Assembly (NCBI GenBank): GCA_026770575.1 | Contig: MU657215.1 | Coordinates: forward strand, 92,389 to 147,976 | DNA: 55,588 nucleotides | Source of the DNA: Pelagophyceae sp. CCMP2097 | Taxonomy: Eukaryota; Sar; Pelagophyceae | Direction: 5' to 3' | Made by a program: the position numbers and the translations under genes | Notes under the pieces: generated by a model | The model's database searches: none | What the model was told of the DNA's origin: nothing | What the model saw: only the letters and a program-made list of their open reading frames with translations | Shown: positions 49,882 to 55,588 of the stretch, one piece after another | How positions within the stretch are numbered: position 1 is the first letter of the stretch | How the letters are laid out: each line of letters starts with the position of its first letter

Positions 49882-52800
49882 ATGGCCCCGGCGCCGGTGG
49901 AAAAGGTGGCGCCGCCAAAGGTGCAGGACATGTTCTCCGCCGTCGTCCTCCTCCAGGACCACATCGCAAAGGAGGACGCCGACAAAGCCGCGGCGGCGGC
50001 CGAGTGGAAAGCGGCGCTGCGGGCGAAAAGAGGCACTGCCAGCGCGCCCCGCGACGCCCAATCCAGCACCGACTCGGCAGGTCCGTAAGCGCGCAGGCGG
50101 GAGAGGAAGGCCACCGACGCGGGGCCTCGAGAGACGGACGCTCCCCGGCGCCCCGGCGCGTCTTTGCTTGTTGACCGTTCATTTCAGGCCCGAAGAGCCA
50201 AGACGCGTTCTTCGACGAAGCTATTCTGGTCGCCAAGCGCCTCGCGGCGGCGCACGCGGCGGAGAAGAGCGACTTTCGCAGGCCGCAGATCGACGTCGCA
50301 GCGGTCCTGCGCGACCGCGCGGCGAGGCAGAAGCGCGAGTCGCAGGCATCCGGGCCGGCATCCGGGCCGCCCCGAATCGACACGAGTTCGGCGCAGTCGG
50401 CGCGGCCCGGCGACCGGTCGACGCCGACGCCCCGGGACGACCGGTCGAGCCGCGCGAGCGACTTTGCCTCGCGCGGCGACGGGCCGTCGGACCGCCCCTC
50501 AAGCCGCACGCCGCGCGGCGACGCCTCGAACCGCGCGTCGACGGCCGAACTGGCCGACCGGCCGTCGCGTGCGCCGTCTGCACGCGACGTGGACGCCGGC
50601 GGCGTCTTCGACGCTGCCGACGACGACGACGACTCTGGCGCTTTTAGCGACGCCGGGTCCGAGCTCGAGCTCGTCGTCCGAGGCGAGCGGCCGGCCGCCG
50701 TGGCTTTAGAGGCGTACCGCTCTTCCTGCGCGGCCGACGGCATCCTGCCTTCTTCGCGGGCGTTTGTCGCGCTGGCTTCGGATCGTTTGGATTTAAGATG
50801 CATGATGATCGGCGACAAAGGCATCCTCCCGCTCTCGGCCGCTTTCGCGGCGCACACGGGCCTCCGCGTCGTCCTCTTGAGCCGCAACGGCCTCACCGCT
50901 GTTGGCGCTCGGGCTTTGTGCGCCGGTCTGCGCGGCGCTCGGAGGGCGGCGTCGGTAGAGGAACTCGACGTCTCGCACAACCCAAAGTTCGGAGACGCGG
51001 CATGCGGCGAGTTGGCCAGGACCGTGGCCTTTGCATGCGCGAGGCTGGAGAGCTTATCGCTCGCTGGCTGCGGCTGTGGCGACGAAGGCGCGAAACAAAT
51101 TGCAAACGCATTTCTCGCAAGAGGCCAGCCGCAGCCGACGCCGGCGTCGCCGAAGCGGTCGCAGCGGGGTTCTCCGGCGCAGCGTCCCCGGCCGCCGCCG
51201 CTCACCGCGCCGGCGGGCGCTCTGATGACGCGCGCCGCGGCCAAGGCTCAAGCAGTCGTCTGGCACTGCCGCCTGAAGACGCTCGACGTCTCTGCGAATA
51301 GGATACACGACCTGTCGCCAATCTGCAAGCTCGCGCACGGCGCCTTTTCCGCCGACCGAGGGCGCCATTTGCAGGGCGGCGTCGTCGCGCTGCACGTCGG
51401 GTGGAACACGTGCGGTGTAGGCACGGATGAAGACGACGATGGCAAGTCGCGGGCTTCGAATCTTGCCTGGATGCTCTCCGCGCCGACGTCGTGCCTCTTG
51501 TGCTTGGACCTTTCTTACAACGCTCTGGGAGACCGCGCGGGCGTTCTCATAGGCGAGGCTCTGGCGTCGCCACATTCGATAGTGCGGATCTTTGACGCGT
51601 CGCAGAACCGCCTCGGCCCAAAGACGGCGGTGGCGATGGCTCGAGCTGCTGTGAAGTCGATGCATTTGGAGACTTTAAAACTGGGATGGAACCGCCTGGG
51701 CACGTCGGGGTCTCTGGCAATCGTAAAGTCTCTTTTAGAGGCCGACCGAGAATCCGCGCTTCAAGAGGTCCGTCTGGAGAACACTTGCGATGCCGGCGAC
51801 GAGCACGTCCTCGGTGATGCCGTCGACGGGGTGGTTTCCCTGCTGGCTCGGCTTTTGAGGACCGCGCCTCACGTCGTCGTCGAGTTCCCGGACAGATCAA
51901 GAGCCCCGGTCGACGCCGACGCGCCCTTGGTCATCCTCGAGGGCGACGACGACGACGACGACGGGCCGGGCCGGCGGCGGCGGCCGGCGTCGAAGAAGAA
52001 GAAGGCACCGACGGTCATTGTGGCAAAGCAGACTTCCAACACTTCCGTCGGTCAGAAGAAGGGCAAGTTGGACGGCGACATGCAGCGCAAGTTGGACGAC
52101 TTGGAGGCCTCTGCGCCGCGCGGGCCCATGAATGAAGACGGCGCCGGAAAGGCCGACGAAGTCTCCCGGGCCACGACCGTTTCCCGCGCCACGACCGCCA
52201 CGCACTCGGAAAGCCGCGACGGCAAGAAAGGCACAAAGGCGCCGGCGCCGCCTGCGGTGAAGAAGGTTTCTACGAAGTTTCGCGCCCCGTTTGCGAGGAT
52301 GACGCAAGCCCCTCGCCGCCATCGCCGAACGCAGCCCGCATCACCGCGAGAGCACGACTCGAGCGACGAGTCCACGGGCTGGCCCGAGACGGACCGAAAC
52401 TCCCGCGGCTCTGGCGGGATGGGCGTGCAGCCGCGCCTCGCGCCGCAGGACGCCCGCGGGAGCCTCTTTGCAGAGCACCGCTCCTCGAGCGAATTCTTCG
52501 CCATCTCGCCGACGGCAGACAGCAGGCACATCTCCGCAAACGTCCGGACCCGCGTCCATCCCGAGGCGGCAGCCCGGTGATGGTCCGAGTCTCTGGGCTT
52601 TGGGGGATTTCTTTTGTTCCAATGCGCGGGCTTTGGGGGATTTCTTTTGTTCCAATGCGCCTGTCCCTAGGCGCGGACGTCGCTGCCCGTCATCGCGGCG
52701 CCTCGCATCGTGGCGCCGGCGCCGGGGCGGCCGGCGTCGAAGCCGGCGGAGTACGGAGCGGGGGGCCCGAAAAAGTGGGTCGGGCCGGACCGGATGCGTG

Positions 52801-54764
52801 CCATTTCGCTCTTTGCCGTCTGGGGCCGGCGCGCGCAAGAGGCGACGTTCTTCGAGCAAGAGGCTTGGGACCGCTCTCTGAAAGCGGACTGCGAGAACGT
52901 CTTGGCAAGGAGGTGCATCCGCGACCAACGGACGTCGGTCAAAGAAAAAGCGAATTCGGTGCGGAGCATCGCCGACTCGGCCTCCGAGTCGCCCTCTGCG
53001 GCGCCAGAGTCTCGGCCGGGGTCGGAGTCTCGGCCGGGGTCGACGGATCTGGCTCCGAAAAGACCTCTGGCTGTATCGACTTTGAAACACGGCGTCGGCG
53101 GCAAAAAAGACGTTTCAAAACGCGACGAGTCGCGCCTCGACGATGCTCTGAAGAGGCACCACCTCTGGCTCTGCCGCATCTTCCGGCACTGCTGCGCCTC
53201 GCAGTCGAATTCGCAGGCTCCCATGACGCGCATGTCTCGCCAGACGTTCGCCGCGGCTCTCTCAGCCCTCGGCTGGGAGGACCGGCGGCTGCAGTCGGCG
53301 TGCGTGGAAGCCGCCGATGCCGCCTTCGACGCCTGCGCCTCTCCCGTCTCCAAGGCCGACTTGGCGCCGAACACGGCCGAGCCGGTGGAACGGACTTCGA
53401 TGGATCGGGGCTCTTTAGAGACACCCACTTCGCCGACGTCCGCGACGCGTTCGACGCTCCAGCGCGCGGGCCACTTGCTCACCGCGTTTAAAGGTGGTTC
53501 TAAAGGGGTCGCGCAGGGGATGGACCAGTGCCTCCAAAGAGCGGATTTTATTGCAGCTGTTTTTATCTACTTTTTAAGGATGATCGACGCGAGGCTGCCG
53601 GCCCCGCGCCCGCCCGACGACGCCTCGGACGACGGCGCTGCTGCTGCGCCTCCCGAAGACGAAGCGGACGCCCGCCTCGGTCTCGCGTTTGATTCTGCGA
53701 TGACTTCAGCCGTCGAGTCTTTGTCGCAACGGCACGCCGGCGCCGTGCTGGACACGGACGCGCTGCGGTGCCGCGAGCTGTATACTGCGGAAGTCGACGC
53801 TCTTTTGAAACCGCACTCGAGGCCCTTGCATGAGATCTATGCGCACTACGCTCACTCCGCGGGAGCCACGGGCGCGTCGCTCCTCGGCGTCCAGGACTGG
53901 CTCCGGCTGCTGCACGACGCCGGATTGGTGAATGGCGATTCGAGGCAGACGCTGCCGCCGGCGGACTCGCAACCTGGCAAAGTCGGCGACGTCATCGACG
54001 ACGACGACGACGATGTAAACGCTTTAAGAGACGTCGACGGCCTCGTTTCCGCGCCGGGCGCTTTATTCGTGACGTCCGCACCGACGGCCTCGACGACGAA
54101 TTCGAAGAGGCGCGATTTGCCCTCGCAACAAGGCCCTGGGCATCATCTTTTCCGAGGCGACTTTTCAAATGCAGACGGCCGGCGGTGCTTCGGCCGCGGG
54201 CAGATGCCCAAGGACGAGCGGAAAAAGGGCGCGCGGCTGAACGAGTGCTTGACGAGGATTGACTTCTTGGAAGCCCTGTGCTGGTTATCCTTGGACGTGC
54301 CCCTGCCCTCTCTCAAAGCGCTGCGCCTCCTAGGCTCCAACCAGGAGCCGAGGCTGCTTCGCTTATTCGACTGCGCCGACGAGCCGGCCCTGCTGCACTG
54401 CCGCAAATTCGAAGAGCTTATAGATGGGCCCCTGTCCCTCTCCGCGTTTGAATTGCTCCACCGCGACTGGGCCGATTCTCTACGAGACGCCCCCGGCGCC
54501 GCGGATCGCGCTGCGGCGGCGCACCGCAGGTTCCACCTCGCGCTGGCCAAGTTCCTGCTGACTCTTTATAGAAAAGTTGGCCGCTCGAACGAGTCCTTGC
54601 GGCCGATTTGCGTTGACGTCGGGGAAAAAACGGCCAAGCAGCAGCTGCGCCAGCTCTTCGACGCCAGCGACGTCGGCGCCGCTCTCAAGGCCGCAAAGGC
54701 CACGCCCGAGCAGCGCGGCGCTTCGCTCTTCGACAGGCAGGACAGCGACGTGCACAGGAATTAG
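49882..54764 (+). CDS. large leucine-rich-repeat protein with unrecognised C-terminal region
   Basis: Exons 49882-50080, 50188 to about 52541 or 52553, and 52671-54764 give about 1550 aa in one frame. After a disordered Arg/Ser/Asp-rich region, ribonuclease-inhibitor-type LRRs span about 50780-51880: 'LRVVLLSRNGLTAVGARAL', 'VEELDVSHNPKFGDAACGEL', 'LDLSYNALGDRAGVLIGEAL', 'LETLKLGWNRLGTSGSLAI'. A basic, Asp-run and Lys-rich linker follows. The last exon encodes about 690 residues with helical blocks ('WLCRIFRHCCASQS', 'RADFIAAVFIYFLRMIDARL', 'FLEALCWLSLDVPLPSLKAL', 'FHLALAKFLLTLYRKVG') and no known domain; calcium-binding-like or axonemal scaffold roles are guesses. The intron near 52560-52670 carries a perfect 33-bp duplication. 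Two in-phase donors fit, so the exact exon 2 end is open. Confidence 0.72.
52595..52660. repeat. perfect 33-bp tandem duplication (intronic)
   Basis: Units 52595-52627 and 52628-52660 are identical over 33 bp. They make up most of the intron between the LRR and C-terminal exons of the large LRR gene. Confidence 0.9.
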
Positions 54765-55588
54765 TCCTAAGCGGATCCTGGGAATGACCCCAAGGGAGGG
54801 CGCCCACTGGAGCGCCGGATGCCGTGCTGCCTCTCGGCCGACGCGAGGCGGGTCTGAAGAGTGCCCTTTCTGCCGTCGCGGCTTGCTGCCGTCGCAGCGC
54901 TGCGCTGTCGGGGGCCGCGCGCCATCGATGCAGGACCTCCGTGGACGAGTCTTCCCGTCGTGGCTGACGAGAAAACGCCGTAGGAAGGCAAACGATGGGG
55001 CATTCATTATGCGACATATCCGCGTCCCTGGGCGAGCGCCGAGTCGAGCGGCCGGGCGGCATGTCCTTCAGAGCGCGCTGGCCGAGATCAGCGGGGCCGC
55101 GTCACCGCGAGGCACCCCTCAAGCTCTGAAATTTTCGCCGCAGCGCGGGCGTACCCCTTGGTCGCGGCGCACTTGTAGAGCGCAGCGCCTTAAGGGCCCC
55201 GCAGGGGCCGGCGCCTACTATTACTATCTAAGGATTTTTTCCACTTTTACCCTTCAATGTGACTTTCGAAAGGACGTTCCTTACGGTCCAAAAAAAAAGT
55301 GCGATTTAGGCCGTGGGACCCTCTTCACCTGTCGTAGCCTGAATTAAACGCGCCGGCCGTGCCGTGCCCTATGATAATGTATACCAGCTCTCCCCATGTA
55401 TAATTGTTTTCCCCAAACCGTGCCTTCTGAGCGCAAACTCCACATTGCGCGCGCCGTCGGACTCCAACACACTCCGACATTGGAAAGAGTTCGTCGCGTG
55501 CCTACGAACCACCTTATGTGAAACCGACAGCGCCGCCCAAGCCCCGTGGACCGCGCGCCGCCAACTTCGAGGATTGCGCTTTTCCGTC
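54765..55588. other. terminal spacer with a Sel1-like fragment on the minus strand
   Basis: About 820 nt after the LRR gene. On the minus strand around 55200-55095 a frame reads 'ALYKCAATKGYARAAAKI', one Sel1-like helix pair, ending at TGA near 55090; it resembles the fragment at 46.1-46.3 kb and could be the last exon of a gene or a relic. The stretch 55215-55588 is AT-richer and shows no gene. Confidence 0.35.
55194..55213. repeat. second copy of the 20-nt GGGCCCC element
   Basis: Exact match to 36675-36694, again preceded by TTAAG/TTAAA-like bases and followed by AT-rich DNA. The context suggests a dispersed repeat or 3' hairpin. Confidence 0.7.

Overview
This window is nuclear DNA from a very GC-rich, intron-bearing single-celled alga, most likely a stramenopile of the pelagophyte type (Aureococcus-like). 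The identification rests on gene content and style, not on a database match. Genes are short-spaced, sit on both strands and are cut by introns of about 43-270 nt. Two plastid enzymes (IspE and coproporphyrinogen oxidase) start with signal-like leaders, and IspE shows the Phe-after-signal motif typical of plastids reached through the ER. No bacterial operons, rRNA, tRNA or CRISPR arrays were seen. Many introns begin GTGCGT instead of GTAAGT; exon joins built on that rule repeatedly gave open frames divisible by three with the expected family motifs.

Layout. 0-6 kb, minus strand: a tandem SUMO-like protein, a hypothetical protein, plastid IspE, a small hypothetical protein and a secreted LamG-like protein. 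6-14.2 kb: a BTB/Kelch protein, a 2OG-Fe(II) oxygenase, an ankyrin protein, a TYW3-TYW2 wybutosine fusion, a Sel1-type protein and a U-box protein. 14.6-22 kb: a DEAD-box helicase and a WD40 protein head to head, a secreted glycosyltransferase with ShKT-like and Notch-repeat-like modules, and an FCP1-like CTD phosphatase. 22.5-31.9 kb: mitochondrial ClpX, a family-4 glycosyltransferase, an MpaB/DUF2236-type protein and two unrecognised proteins. 31.9-36.7 kb: gamma-SNAP, an epsin-like ENTH protein and plastid coproporphyrinogen III oxidase, the last two divergent. 36.7-38.1 kb is an AT-richer island with no convincing gene. 38.1-49.6 kb: a partial MYND finger, a GH17 beta-1,3-glucanase, an ankyrin protein with PP1-docking motifs, an MDP-1/ASCH fusion, a PC-esterase-like protein and a GT11 fucosyltransferase-like protein. 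49.9-54.8 kb is one long leucine-rich-repeat protein.

Several genes share a theme of extracellular glycans: GH17, GT11, the GT with LNR, GT4, the PC-esterase and the secreted LamG protein. They are interleaved with housekeeping genes and are not a tight cluster. IspE and coproporphyrinogen oxidase feed plastid isoprenoid and tetrapyrrole synthesis; gamma-SNAP and epsin belong to membrane traffic. Exon coordinates quoted in the entries were read by eye from GT..AG borders and frame continuity. CDS start and end give the outer limits of spliced genes.
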